From the NCBI RefSeq assembly GCF_900091435.1, contig NZ_FMCS01000004.1:434001-498000 (forward strand): 64,000 nucleotides of DNA. The letters are read 5' to 3'. Made by a program: the position numbers and the translations under genes. Under the pieces are notes generated by a model. That model made no database searches and had not been told where the DNA came from. It saw nothing but the letters and a program-made list of their open reading frames with translations. This DNA comes from Micromonospora chaiyaphumensis (GTDB lineage Bacteria; Actinomycetota; Actinomycetes; Mycobacteriales; Micromonosporaceae). Positions 36,246 to 46,635 of this stretch are shown piece after piece; position 1 is the first letter of the stretch, and each line of letters begins with the position of its first letter.

Positions 36246-37901
36246 ATGAGCGAGCAGATTCAAGGCCAGGAACTGGCCCCCACCGCTCCGGTCCGTCCGG
36301 AGGCTCCCACCTTCGCCGAGCTCGGCGCCCGCCAGGAGACCGTCGAGGCCCTGGCCGCCGCCGGCATCACCCGCGCCTTCGCCATCCAGGAATACGCGCT
36401 GCCGATCGGGCTGCGCGGCGTCGACCTGATCGGCCAGGCGCCGACCGGCACCGGCAAGACCCTCGGCTTCGGCATCCCGCTGCTGGAGCGCGTCTTCGCG
36501 CCCGCCGAGGGCAGCGACGGCGTGCCGCAGGCGCTGGTCGTCGTCCCCACCCGCGAGCTGGGCCTCCAGGTCGCCAAGGACCTCGACGCCGCGGGCCGCA
36601 CCCGGGGCGTCCGGGTGCTGCCGATCTACGGCGGTGTCGCGTACGAGCCGCAGATCGACGCGCTGCGCAAGGGCGTCGAGATCCTGGTCGGCACCCCCGG
36701 CCGCCTGCTGGACCTGGCCAAGCAGAAGCACCTCCGGCTCGACCGCGTGCACGCGCTGGTGCTCGACGAGGCCGACCGCATGCTCGACCTGGGCTTCCTC
36801 GACGACGTCGAGAAGATCCTGGCGATGCTGCCGGAGGACCGGCAGACCATGCTCTTCTCTGCCACCATGCCGGACCCGATCGTCGCGCTGTCCCGGCGTT
36901 TCCTGCGCCGTCCGGTGACCATCCACGCCGGGCACACCGCCGAGACCGGCCCGTCGCCGCAGACCCAGCAGCTGGTCTACCGCACCCACTCGATGAACAA
37001 GATCGAGATCGTGGCGCGCATCCTCCAGGCCGAGGGCCGCGGGCTGACCATGATCTTCACCCGCACCAAGCGGGCCGCCGACCGGGTGGCCGAGGACCTC
37101 GACTTCCGCGGCTTCGCGGTCGCCGCCGTCCACGGCGACCTGGGCCAGGGCGCGCGGGAGCGGGCGCTGCGGGCGTTCCGCGCCGGCAAGATCGACATTC
37201 TGGTGGCCACCGACGTGGCGGCCCGCGGGCTCGACGTCACCGGCGTCACCCACGTCATCAACTACGACTGCCCTGAGGACCAGGACACCTACACCCACCG
37301 GATCGGCCGCACCGGCCGGGCCGGGGCGTCCGGTGTCGCGGTGACCTTCGTCGACTGGGACGACATGCCCCGCTGGCGGATCATCGACAAGACCCTCGGG
37401 CTCGACATGCCCGAGCCGCCGGAGACCTACCACACCTCCGCGCACCTCTACACCGACCTGGCCATCTCCCGGGACGTCAGCGGGACCCTGCCGACCGCCG
37501 AGCGCACCCGCGCCGGCCTGTCGGCGGAGGCCGAGGAGGACCTGGGCGGCGGCCGGTCGCGGCGCGGCGAGCGCGGCCCGCGGCGCGGCGAGGGCCGGGG
37601 CGACGGCCGGGGCCGGGAGCGCCGCCGGGGTCGCGGCGACGACGGCGACACCGCCGGCGAGGGCACGGCCACCGAGGCGTCCGCCGAGGAGGGCACGCGC
37701 ACCCCGCGCCGCCGCCGGCGTCGCCGGGCCGGCGAGACGGTCGCCGGCGAGGCCACCGCCGTGATCGCCACCGAGGGTGGCGCCGAGCCGGTCGCCACGA
37801 CCGCCGAGGGCGAGTCGGCCGCCAAGCCGCGCCGCCGCCGGCGCCGCCGTGGTGGCGGTGGCGGTGGCACCGGTACGCCGGCCGAGGCGACCGCCGACTG
37901 A
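36246..37901 (+). CDS. rhlE: DEAD-box ATP-dependent RNA helicase, RhlE-like
   Basis: The 551-residue helicase has the Q motif (FAIQEYALPIG) near 50, Walker A APTGTGKT near 65, PTRELG, VGTPGRLLD, VLDEADRML (DEAD box) near 175, SATMPDP, and C-terminal motifs TRTKRAADRVA, ARGLDVTGVTHVINYD and HRIGRTGRAG near 350-365. A basic tail from about 430 is Arg/Gly-rich (RGG-like runs), typical of actinobacterial RhlE/CshA-type proteins and likely to bind RNA. It is the neighbour of the ferritin-like gene as in M. tuberculosis Rv3210c-Rv3211. A 17-bp terminator hairpin follows. Confidence 0.93.
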   Translation: MSEQIQGQELAPTAPVRPEAPTFAELGARQETVEALAAAGITRAFAIQEYALPIGLRGVDLIGQAPTGTGKTLGFGIPLLERVFAPAEGSDGVPQALVVVPTRELGLQVAKDLDAAGRTRGVRVLPIYGGVAYEPQIDALRKGVEILVGTPGRLLDLAKQKHLRLDRVHALVLDEADRMLDLGFLDDVEKILAMLPEDRQTMLFSATMPDPIVALSRRFLRRPVTIHAGHTAETGPSPQTQQLVYRTHSMNKIEIVARILQAEGRGLTMIFTRTKRAADRVAEDLDFRGFAVAAVHGDLGQGARERALRAFRAGKIDILVATDVAARGLDVTGVTHVINYDCPEDQDTYTHRIGRTGRAGASGVAVTFVDWDDMPRWRIIDKTLGLDMPEPPETYHTSAHLYTDLAISRDVSGTLPTAERTRAGLSAEAEEDLGGGRSRRGERGPRRGEGRGDGRGRERRRGRGDDGDTAGEGTATEASAEEGTRTPRRRRRRRAGETVAGEATAVIATEGGAEPVATTAEGESAAKPRRRRRRRGGGGGGTGTPAEATAD

Positions 37902-37916
37902 CCCGCGAGACATCAG

Positions 37917-37952
37917 ACGTCCCCCGCACCGGTTGACCGGTGCGGGGGACGT
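37917..37952. terminator. Strong terminator hairpin after the DEAD-box gene
   Basis: A 17-bp perfect stem (arms 37917-37933 and 37936-37952, with a C5/G5 core) follows the helicase stop by 15 bases. Confidence 0.8.
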
Positions 37953-38002
37953 CCCCGTTCCACCCCGGCCGCTGGGCCGAGCCCGTCGAGGAAGAGGAAG
38001 CC

Positions 38003-39151
38003 ATGCCGGAACCGCTGGACGCCGCGCTGAGCGAGGTGCGGGCGCTGCTGCTCGACCCCGCCCTGACCCGGGCGGTCGCCGCCGGGCGCCGCCGCGGCCA
38101 GCGCCCCTCGGTGGTCCGCGCCGAGCTGCGTCCGGTCACCCTCAAGGGCGGCCCCCGGCTGCAGATCTCCACCTCCGACGGCGCCCGGCCGTACACCCGG
38201 AACGTGGCGCCCGGCGCGGAGGCCGACGGGGCGGTCGACGCGCTGCTGGCCGAGCCCTTCGGCAACTGGCACGTGGAGACGGCCGACAGCACGCTCCAGC
38301 TCCGGGTGACCAAGTCCGGCGAGGCGCAGGTGCACCGGGCGGCGGCGAGCCGGCCGGCGCCCGAGCCGGGTGGCCACGACCGGGCCAAGGACTGGCTGCT
38401 GGATCCGGGCGACCCGATCTTCGCCGAGATCGGCGGCTCGGCGGCCAAGCGCCGCCAGGTGGACGCGTTCCTCCGGGCGCTGGCGGCCACCCTGCCGGAC
38501 GACCTCAGCGGGCCGTTGCGCGTGGTGGACCTGGGGTGCGGCAACGCCTACCTGACCTTCGCGGCGCACCGCTACCTGACGCGGCGCGGGCTGGACGTGA
38601 CGCTGGTCGGGGTGGACGTCCGCGAGGACCAGCGCCGGCGCAACACCGAGCTGGCCGAGCGGCTGGGCTGGGCGGACCGGGTGAGCTTCGTGGCCGGCAC
38701 CATCGCCGACGCGCGGGTGGAGCCGGCTCCGGACCTGGTGCTGGCGCTGCACGCCTGCGACACGGCGACCGACGAGGCGCTGGCCCGCGCGGTGCGCTGG
38801 GACGCCCGCTGGGTGCTCGCCGCGCCGTGCTGCCACCACGACGTGGCCGCCCAGCTGCGGGCCCGACCGGCGCCCGCGCCGTACGAGCTGCTCACCCGGC
38901 AGGGCATCCTGCGCGAGCGGTTCGCCGACGTGCTCACCGACGCGCTGCGCGCCGGGCTGCTCCGGCTGCACGGCTACCGCGCCGAGGTGGTGGAGTTCGT
39001 CGACTCCCGGCACACCCCGCGCAACCTGCTGATCCGGGCCCGCCGCACCGGGAGCGCGCCGGCGGACGACCAGCGCGCCGAGTATCGGGAGCTGGTCGAC
39101 CGGTGGGGCATCACCCCCCGGCTGGAGACGCTGCTCGCCGGCCGCCCCTAG
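38003..39151 (+). CDS. SAM-dependent methyltransferase
   Basis: The 382-residue protein carries a Rossmann methyltransferase domain with motif I VVDLGCGNAYLTF near 180, an acidic strand end (GVDVRED) near 212, and a proline-poor ALHACDTATDEAL motif near 252 with a nearby Cys-rich ACCCHHD-like patch (APCCHHDVAA). The first 150 residues are a separate part that includes an Arg-rich beta region. The HACDTATDEAL and CCHH features are seen in a subgroup of cytosolic RNA or small-molecule methyltransferases, so the substrate is not set. Start ATG 38003 follows GAGGAAGAGGAAG. Confidence 0.8.
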   Translation: MPEPLDAALSEVRALLLDPALTRAVAAGRRRGQRPSVVRAELRPVTLKGGPRLQISTSDGARPYTRNVAPGAEADGAVDALLAEPFGNWHVETADSTLQLRVTKSGEAQVHRAAASRPAPEPGGHDRAKDWLLDPGDPIFAEIGGSAAKRRQVDAFLRALAATLPDDLSGPLRVVDLGCGNAYLTFAAHRYLTRRGLDVTLVGVDVREDQRRRNTELAERLGWADRVSFVAGTIADARVEPAPDLVLALHACDTATDEALARAVRWDARWVLAAPCCHHDVAAQLRARPAPAPYELLTRQGILRERFADVLTDALRAGLLRLHGYRAEVVEFVDSRHTPRNLLIRARRTGSAPADDQRAEYRELVDRWGITPRLETLLAGRP

Positions 39152-39579
39152 CGGCGGCGGTCGCCCCGGTTGCGCTCCCCGCGCTCGAACGCGGTGACCC
39201 GCTCGCCGGGCCCCCGGTTGGTGGACCGGTCGCTCTCCGGCGACGCGGTCGGGAACGGCACCACCTTCGCCGGGTCGTCGGCGTTGCCGGCGGCGGCGAA
39301 CGCGTTCCACGAGATGTCGACCAGCAGCCGCTTCAGCTCCGCGTGCCGGACGGCGGCGTTGCGCTGGAGCGCCATCCGGGCGCCCAGGATCACGCCGACC
39401 AGCGTGGTCGTGATCGCCCCGGTCGCGGCGATCAGGTGCACGCCGGTGGCCGGGTCGCCGAGCACCGCCAGCACCAGGAGCCAGATCCAGAAGCCGAGGG
39501 CGAAGACACCGGCCTTGGCCACGAAGAAGAGGCTGATCGCGCCCGGGCGGTGGGGCACGGGACGGTCGGGCTCGGCCAT
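39148..39579 (-). CDS. Small membrane protein, two helices, unknown function
   Basis: This 143-residue protein has two hydrophobic stretches (residues 17-45 and 50-68), an amphipathic segment and a basic, Arg/Glu-rich tail (ERGERNRGDRRR). No family was recognised. Its stop overlaps the convergent methyltransferase stop by four bases. Start ATG at 39579 is preferred; an in-frame upstream ATG at 39639 adds an unrelated 20 residues. Confidence 0.6.
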   Translation of the reverse strand: MAEPDRPVPHRPGAISLFFVAKAGVFALGFWIWLLVLAVLGDPATGVHLIAATGAITTTLVGVILGARMALQRNAAVRHAELKRLLVDISWNAFAAAGNADDPAKVVPFPTASPESDRSTNRGPGERVTAFERGERNRGDRRR

Positions 39580-39770
39580 GCTGCTCCTCGTCGTCGGTTT
39601 CCTGCTCAGCGGGTCCGTCGAGTTTAGTTGACGCCTCACAAGTGTCGATGCCCCACGGCGGTCCCGCCCACGGGACCTTCCGACCGATCAGTCAGTTACT
39701 TATCCCTGGGCGCGTACTAGGCTCGGTGCCCAGAGTCGGGTGCTCCGGCGGAAAGGGACAGACCCCGGGG

Positions 39771-40190
39771 ATGGGCTCCGCAGAGGTATCGCCGCAGATG
39801 GCCTTCGCGCGCTTCGTGCGACGTGCCATCGATGACGCCCGCGAGGAGCGCGGCTGGACGGTGACCGATCTCGCCACGCACACCGGCGTGGGCCGGTCGA
39901 CCGTGTTCCGCTGGCTGGCCGGCGACTGGCAGGACTACCCCGAACTGGCCAAGGTGCGCGGCTTCTGCGCCGCCCTGGACCTGCCCGTGGCGGCCGCGTT
40001 CCGCGCGCTGGGCCTGCCCGACGCGGGCGCGGTGCCCCGCCGCCGCGGCGCCGAGGAGGGCGCTGTGGAGGCCGACGTCCGGGTGATCCTGGAGCGGCTG
40101 GCCGACCCGAACGTCCCCGCCGAGGAGAAGCACCACATCCGGGACCTGCTCCGCTACCTGGCCCGCCGCCCGGTCCGCCGGGCCGGCTGA
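39771..40190 (+). CDS. XRE-family helix-turn-helix regulator
   Basis: The 139-residue protein contains a Cro/C1-type helix-turn-helix at residues 11-65 (AREERGWTVTDLATHTGVGRSTVFRWLAG), followed by a helix-rich region with LRYLARRP near the end. The gene lies between divergent or convergent small genes, so its target is not clear from context. ATG at 39771 gives the expected length; the frame stays open further upstream to 39642 without domain similarity. A TACTAG box lies upstream near 39715 as a possible -10 element. Confidence 0.82.
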   Translation: MGSAEVSPQMAFARFVRRAIDDAREERGWTVTDLATHTGVGRSTVFRWLAGDWQDYPELAKVRGFCAALDLPVAAAFRALGLPDAGAVPRRRGAEEGAVEADVRVILERLADPNVPAEEKHHIRDLLRYLARRPVRRAG

Positions 40191-40198
40191 CCGGCCGC

Positions 40199-41266
40199 TC
40201 AGGCCACCGTCACGCTGAACGCGGCCGTGCGCACCACGCCGCCGACCTGGAAGTCCAGGAACATCCGGTAGCGGCCCGGCCCGGGCGCGGTCAGCCAGAA
40301 GGTCACGGCGTCGCCGTCCCGCGCCGGCTCGGGGTGCACGTGCAGGTAGCCGAGGTCGCCCTCGCGGAGCGCGACGAGATGGCCGTACGCGCCGAGGTAG
40401 GGCTCCAGCGGCGCGGCCGCGCCGTCGGCCCCGGTGACCCGGAACCGCAGCGGCACCGACTGCCCCACCGCCGGGGTGCCCGTGTAGCCGACGGTGAACC
40501 CCTCGACCGCGGTCGAGGTGGCCGGGGCGGGCAGCGGTCGGGGCGCGTACCCGCCGGGCGCGGTCAGGTCGGCGCCGAGGATCACGGCGGTCTGCCGGCC
40601 GTCGTCGGCCACGGCGGTGAAGTCGGCGTACGCCCGCCAGGCGCCGGGCTCGGCCAGGGTCAGCGGCACCGACCAGGTGCCGTCGGCGGCCATGGTCGGG
40701 TGCAGGTGCTGGTAGCCGGTGAGGTCGCGGCGCACCACGATGAGGTGCATCGGCTTGTCGTGCACGACGGCGAACCGGGTGACCGCCCGCCGCCGCTCGT
40801 CCCTGATCTGGAACCGCAGCTCACCGGCCCGGCCGGGGGTGAACTCCACGGCCGACGGGGCGAGCGTGTAGCCGGCCGAGCTGATCGACAGGCCGGCCGC
40901 GTCCGCGTCGCCGCCCTGCGTGACGGCGGCCCCGCCGTGCGAGTGCGCCCCGGTGCCGGGGGCGTGGGTGTGCTCGGCGGCCACCGCGGCGGCCCCGCTG
41001 CGGACCGGGTTGGGCGGCGGGTTGAGGCGGCCGAGACCGAAGCCGAGCAGCACGGCCAGCACCAGCCCGCCCACGGTGAGGGCGAGCCGGAGCGTCGCCC
41101 GGTCCACCTCGACGGGCCCACTCGGGGCGGGCACACCGGCCTGGGCCGCCGACCCCGCGAGCTCGGGCCCGGACGGCTCGGACCCCGTCACGTCGGGCCC
41201 GAGCCCCGCCAGGTCGGGACCGGGCGGCGGCGCGTCGGGCCCGGCGAGGGGCGGTGACTCAGGCAA
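40199..41266 (-). CDS. Membrane-anchored FixH/YtkA-like protein, probable metal-related
   Basis: The 355-residue protein (TTG start at 41266 chosen because it overlaps the copZ stop; GTG codons further in are alternatives) has one membrane helix near residue 65-85 after a Pro/Gly-rich start. The outer part has a His-rich stretch (EHTHAPGTGAHSHGG) and two beta-sandwich parts of about 100 residues, with the repeated segment DLTGYQHLHP and DLGYLHVHP. Such HxHP-type His pairs and the neighbouring copper chaperone suggest copper binding. The N-terminus is uncertain. Confidence 0.6.
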   Translation of the reverse strand: MPESPPLAGPDAPPPGPDLAGLGPDVTGSEPSGPELAGSAAQAGVPAPSGPVEVDRATLRLALTVGGLVLAVLLGFGLGRLNPPPNPVRSGAAAVAAEHTHAPGTGAHSHGGAAVTQGGDADAAGLSISSAGYTLAPSAVEFTPGRAGELRFQIRDERRRAVTRFAVVHDKPMHLIVVRRDLTGYQHLHPTMAADGTWSVPLTLAEPGAWRAYADFTAVADDGRQTAVILGADLTAPGGYAPRPLPAPATSTAVEGFTVGYTGTPAVGQSVPLRFRVTGADGAAAPLEPYLGAYGHLVALREGDLGYLHVHPEPARDGDAVTFWLTAPGPGRYRMFLDFQVGGVVRTAAFSVTVA

Positions 41267-41489
41267 CGCCGGAGGCCAGCTCGTAGCCCGCCTCGTCGAC
41301 GGCGGCGCGGACGGACTCGACGGGCAGCGGGGCGGCGCTGGTGACCGTGGCCGTGCCGGCGCCGAGGTCGATGCGGACCTCCTCGACACCCGGCAGGGCG
41401 GACAGCTCCTCGGTGACCGCCCGGACGCAGTGTTCGCAGGTCATCCCGGTGACGGCATACGTCTGGACGGCGGATCGCTGCTCGGTCAT
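41259..41489 (-). CDS. copZ: Heavy-metal-associated copper chaperone
   Basis: This 76-residue HMA-domain protein has the metal-binding motif GMTCEHC near residue 16 and the typical beta-alpha-beta fold ending in EAGYELA. It is coupled to the FixH-like gene by an 8-base overlap at its stop and probably delivers Cu(I) to a transporter or to that membrane protein. No copper ATPase gene is seen in this window. Start ATG at 41489. Confidence 0.88.
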   Translation of the reverse strand: MTEQRSAVQTYAVTGMTCEHCVRAVTEELSALPGVEEVRIDLGAGTATVTSAAPLPVESVRAAVDEAGYELASGVA

Positions 41490-41598
41490 GCGCCCACGGT
41501 ACCGCCGGTCGGGGCCCGGCCCGCCGACGGTCCGCCGACGGTGGCGGCGCTCGCATTCCGGGCGGGTCGGGAACTTTCCGTCGACCGGAGGCGACGGT

Positions 41599-43719
<2,121 letters not shown>

Positions 43720-43756
43720 CCGGCATTTCTACCAGGCTCTCCCGACCGGGCCCGAG

Positions 43757-45448
43757 TCACGAGGGTCGGGCGGCCTGCGGCGCGGGCGGCAGGAAGAGCA
43801 GCACGTCCCGGAGCAGCTCGGCGGTCGCCGGCGGCAGGTGGCACCGCCCGGCCAGCTCCTCCAGCGACCCGTACGGGCCGCGCAGCCAGCGGTCGACCGC
43901 GATCTGGCGGCACTGCTCGGCCGTCAGCCCGGGCAGCGCCGCGAGCACGGGGTCGGGCACGGCGTTGACGTCGACCAGGCCGCCGTCGTCGTAGCCGCGG
44001 GGCAGGTCCGGGCGGCCGATGCGCAGCTCCGCCCGGGCGGCCGGGTAGTGGTGCAGCAGGTAGCGGGCCTGCTCCCGGCGCAGCCGCCGCTGCTCGTCGG
44101 TGCGCTGCCGGCCGCTCCAGAACAGCCCGCCGACGGCGGCCCAGACCGTGGGGTTGAGCAGCAGCACGTGCGCCGCGCCGAGCAGCCAGCAGATGCCCAG
44201 CGCGAGGATGAAGTAGAGCGACTCCAGGGCGCCCGGCTCCTCGTTCTCCGGGGCGCTGACCGCGAGGACGAAGAAGCTGAGGACGAGCAGGAAGTAGGCG
44301 AGGCCGGCCAGGGCCAGTCGCCAGCTACGCCGCCACAGCGCGTACCCGAGGACCACCGCCCAGGTGAGCGCGCCGAACGTCAGCAGCGCGACGGCCGCGC
44401 CGACGACGGTCGCGGTGACGCGGACCCACCTCGGCGAGCGGCGTGCCGGCGCCTCGGGCGTCGGGTTCAGGGGGACCAGGAGGGCGTGCGGGATCGAGGC
44501 CTGCGGTGGCGGCGAGGGAGCGGAGGGCGGTCCGGCGACGTCCGGAGCCGGGACCGGAGCCGGCCGGACGGCGACCCCCTCGACGGCCGGCGACCCGTCC
44601 GGTGGGCTCGTCCCGCCGCTGCCGCCGGCCCGGGGAGCCGGCACGGCCTCCGGCGCGGGTGCGGCGGGCGCGGGCGGGAGCAGGGCCGGGTCGGCGCGGA
44701 GGATGCGCTGGTGCAGGTCCTGGAGAGCCTCGCCGGGCTCGATGCCGTACTCCTCGCGGAGCAGGTCGGCGAAGTCCCGGTAGGCGGCCAGCGCCTCGGC
44801 CTGCCGGCCGCTGCGGTGCAGCGCCAGCATGAGCTGGTGGCGCAGCCGCTCCCGGACCGGGAACTCGGCCACCAGCTCGACCAGCCGGCCGACCAGCTCG
44901 CCGTGCCGGCCGCTGGCCAGCTCCAGCTCGGTGCGCGTCTCCAGGGCGACGGCCCGCAGCTCCACCAGCCGGTGCCGGGCCGCGTCGAAGTACGGGCCGG
45001 CGAAGCCGCTGAACGGCTCCCCCTGCCACCGCTCCAGGGCGGCGGTCACCTCGGCCAGCGCGTCCTCGGTGCGCCCGGCCGCGAGCCCCTGCCGGGCCCG
45101 CCGCACCTCCCGCTCGAACCGGACCGCGTCCACCGCATCGGGCGCGACCCGCAGCAGGTACCCGGCGTCGGTGAGGGTGAGCACCTGCGCCGGCGTACGC
45201 GGCGACCGGTCGGGTTCGAGCACCCGGCGCAGCCCGGCCACGTACTTCTGCACCACGTTCGGGCCGTTCGCCGGGGGCTCCTCGGGCCAGACCGCGTCGA
45301 CGATCTGCCCGGTCGGCACGGGACGGCCCGCGGCGAGCAGCAGCACGGCCAGCACGGCCCGCTGCTTGCCGGGGCCGAGGTCGAGCGGGCGGTCCGCGTA
45401 CCAGGCCCGTTGCGGACCGAGAATCTCGAAACGCAACGCCTCTGACAT
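43757..45448 (-). CDS. SARP-type regulator fused to membrane segment and HhH domain
   Basis: The 563-residue protein begins with an OmpR-type winged-helix DNA-binding domain (residues 5-95, LRFEILGPQRAW to AGYLLRV) and a bacterial transcriptional activation domain (about 98-243, with AALERWQGEPFSGF and REEYGIEPGEALQDLHQ). After a Pro-rich linker there are about four membrane helices (345-440), then a cytosolic-looking C-terminus with a ComEA-like helix-hairpin-helix (VDVNAVPDPVLAALPGL near 480) and LPPATAELLRDVL. Most SARPs are soluble; the fusion with membrane and HhH parts is unusual. ATG 45448 starts at the normal N-terminus. It is divergent from a lipoprotein gene. Confidence 0.82.
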   Translation of the reverse strand: MSEALRFEILGPQRAWYADRPLDLGPGKQRAVLAVLLLAAGRPVPTGQIVDAVWPEEPPANGPNVVQKYVAGLRRVLEPDRSPRTPAQVLTLTDAGYLLRVAPDAVDAVRFEREVRRARQGLAAGRTEDALAEVTAALERWQGEPFSGFAGPYFDAARHRLVELRAVALETRTELELASGRHGELVGRLVELVAEFPVRERLRHQLMLALHRSGRQAEALAAYRDFADLLREEYGIEPGEALQDLHQRILRADPALLPPAPAAPAPEAVPAPRAGGSGGTSPPDGSPAVEGVAVRPAPVPAPDVAGPPSAPSPPPQASIPHALLVPLNPTPEAPARRSPRWVRVTATVVGAAVALLTFGALTWAVVLGYALWRRSWRLALAGLAYFLLVLSFFVLAVSAPENEEPGALESLYFILALGICWLLGAAHVLLLNPTVWAAVGGLFWSGRQRTDEQRRLRREQARYLLHHYPAARAELRIGRPDLPRGYDDGGLVDVNAVPDPVLAALPGLTAEQCRQIAVDRWLRGPYGSLEELAGRCHLPPATAELLRDVLLFLPPAPQAARPS

Positions 45449-45590
45449 GCGAGTTTCCGCTCCTGTACCCCCCGGCCGCCGACCGCGGTGGCCCACGGCA
45501 GTCGGACGGCAGCATAACGGCAGCGGAACGGCCGTGGCGGCCGGCAGAGTCCCGATGGCAACAGTCACCTGGGAAAGTGAGTCAAACGAG

Positions 45591-46412
45591 ATGACGCAGC
45601 GTACCGGCACCCCCGCGACGTTCCGGCGGGTCGCGGCCCTCGCGACCGCCGTGCTGGCCACCACCGTCCTGTCCGCGGGGTGCGGCGCCGGCGGAAGCGC
45701 CGGCTCCGACCCGGCCCCGTCCCCGTCGGCCGACCCGAAGGCCGCGCTGCTGGCCGCCGTGCCGGACGACAAGGACCCGGCCTTCCGGTTCTCCACCCTG
45801 GACGGGACCGACACGTTCGTGGGCGTGGTGGACCCGGCCGCGCACGCCATGGAGCTGGGGTTGACGCAGAAGGTCGACGACCCGGGGTTCACCATGGCGA
45901 TGACGTTCCGGGTGATCGACGAGGACCTCTGGATGAAGGTCAAGCTGACCGGCATCCCCGGCCTGCACGACATGCTGAAGATGCCGAAGCGCTGGATGAC
46001 GCTGGACCGGACCAAGCTCAAGGACGAGACGGAAGCCCCGGTCTACCAGAACGCCGACCCGGCGAACACCGCCGCGATCATCCGGACCGCGGACACGGTG
46101 GAGGACAAGGGCGACGGGACGTACACCGGCGTCGCCGACCTGACCGCCAACGCCGACGTGCAGAGCGCCTTCGACGGGGTGGACGTGGCGGCACTGGGCG
46201 AGGCGGCGAAGAAGGTGCCGTTCACCGCGGTGGTCGGCCCGGACGGCAACCTCACGACGCTGACGCTGGACGTCCCGGCCGGCGGCAAGCAGAAGGCCAT
46301 GAAGCTGGTGACCCGGTACTACGACTTCGGCAAGGCGCCGAAGCTCACCGCGCCGAGCGGCGAGCAGGTGCAGAAGGCGCCCACGTCGGCGTACGAGCTG
46401 CTGAACGGCTGA
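45591..46412 (+). CDS. LppX/LprAFG-like lipoprotein
   Basis: The 273-residue product has a lipoprotein signal with lipobox LSAGC near residue 30, so it is anchored to the outer face of the membrane. The mature part resembles the LppX/LprG family fold, which carries a hydrophobic pocket for lipids: FRFSTLDGTDTFVG near 60, GFTMAMTFRVIDEDLWMKV near 105, GDGTYTGVADL near 180 and GPDGNLTTLTLD near 220. These proteins transport lipids or lipoglycans in mycobacteria. ATG 45591 is chosen over the in-frame ATG at 45555 because it sets a normal signal-peptide length. Divergent from the SARP gene, so one may regulate the other. Confidence 0.78.
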   Translation: MTQRTGTPATFRRVAALATAVLATTVLSAGCGAGGSAGSDPAPSPSADPKAALLAAVPDDKDPAFRFSTLDGTDTFVGVVDPAAHAMELGLTQKVDDPGFTMAMTFRVIDEDLWMKVKLTGIPGLHDMLKMPKRWMTLDRTKLKDETEAPVYQNADPANTAAIIRTADTVEDKGDGTYTGVADLTANADVQSAFDGVDVAALGEAAKKVPFTAVVGPDGNLTTLTLDVPAGGKQKAMKLVTRYYDFGKAPKLTAPSGEQVQKAPTSAYELLNG

Positions 46413-46428
46413 TCCACGACGCGACGCG

Positions 46429-46460
46429 GGGGCGGCGGCCACACGGGGGGCCGCCGCCCC
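46429..46460 (+). terminator. Hairpin terminator after the lipoprotein gene
   Basis: GGGGCGGCGGCC and its complement form a perfect 12-bp stem with an 8-base loop, 17 bases past the stop. Confidence 0.7.
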
Positions 46461-46479
46461 TGCCCGCGTCCTCGGTGCG

Positions 46480-46568
46480 TCAGCGGCCGAGCACCGAACC
46501 GCCGTTGACGCGGAGCACCTGCCCGGTGACGTAGCCGGCCAGCCTGCTCTCCCCCACGACCTTTCCCC
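46480..46568 (-). pseudogene. C-terminal remnant of a short-chain dehydrogenase
   Basis: On the minus strand, a short open frame ending at the TGA at 46480-46482 encodes AGYVTGQVLRVNGGSVLGR, the end signature of short-chain dehydrogenases (G-Y-V-T-G-Q, then V-N-G-G). An in-frame TGA lies 13 codons further upstream, inside the neighbouring inverted repeat, so the rest of the gene is missing. The remnant touches the 21-bp inverted repeat at 46569, as if the gene was cut there. It is not expected to be functional. Confidence 0.65.
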
Positions 46569-46628
46569 GTTGATCAAGAAGTTTGCGTCATCCTACGGCG
46601 GTTTCTCGACGCGAACTTCTTGATCAAC
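46569..46628. repeat. 21-bp inverted repeat with 18-base spacer
   Basis: Arms 46569-46589 and 46608-46628 are inverted copies (20 of 21 match; the odd pair would be G-U in RNA), starting GTTGATCAAGAAG. The spacer is 18 bases. AT content is higher than the surroundings. It sits between the dehydrogenase remnant and the end of livM and could be a small mobile palindrome, recombination site or a terminator. Confidence 0.7.
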
Positions 46629-46635
46629 AGCCGGG

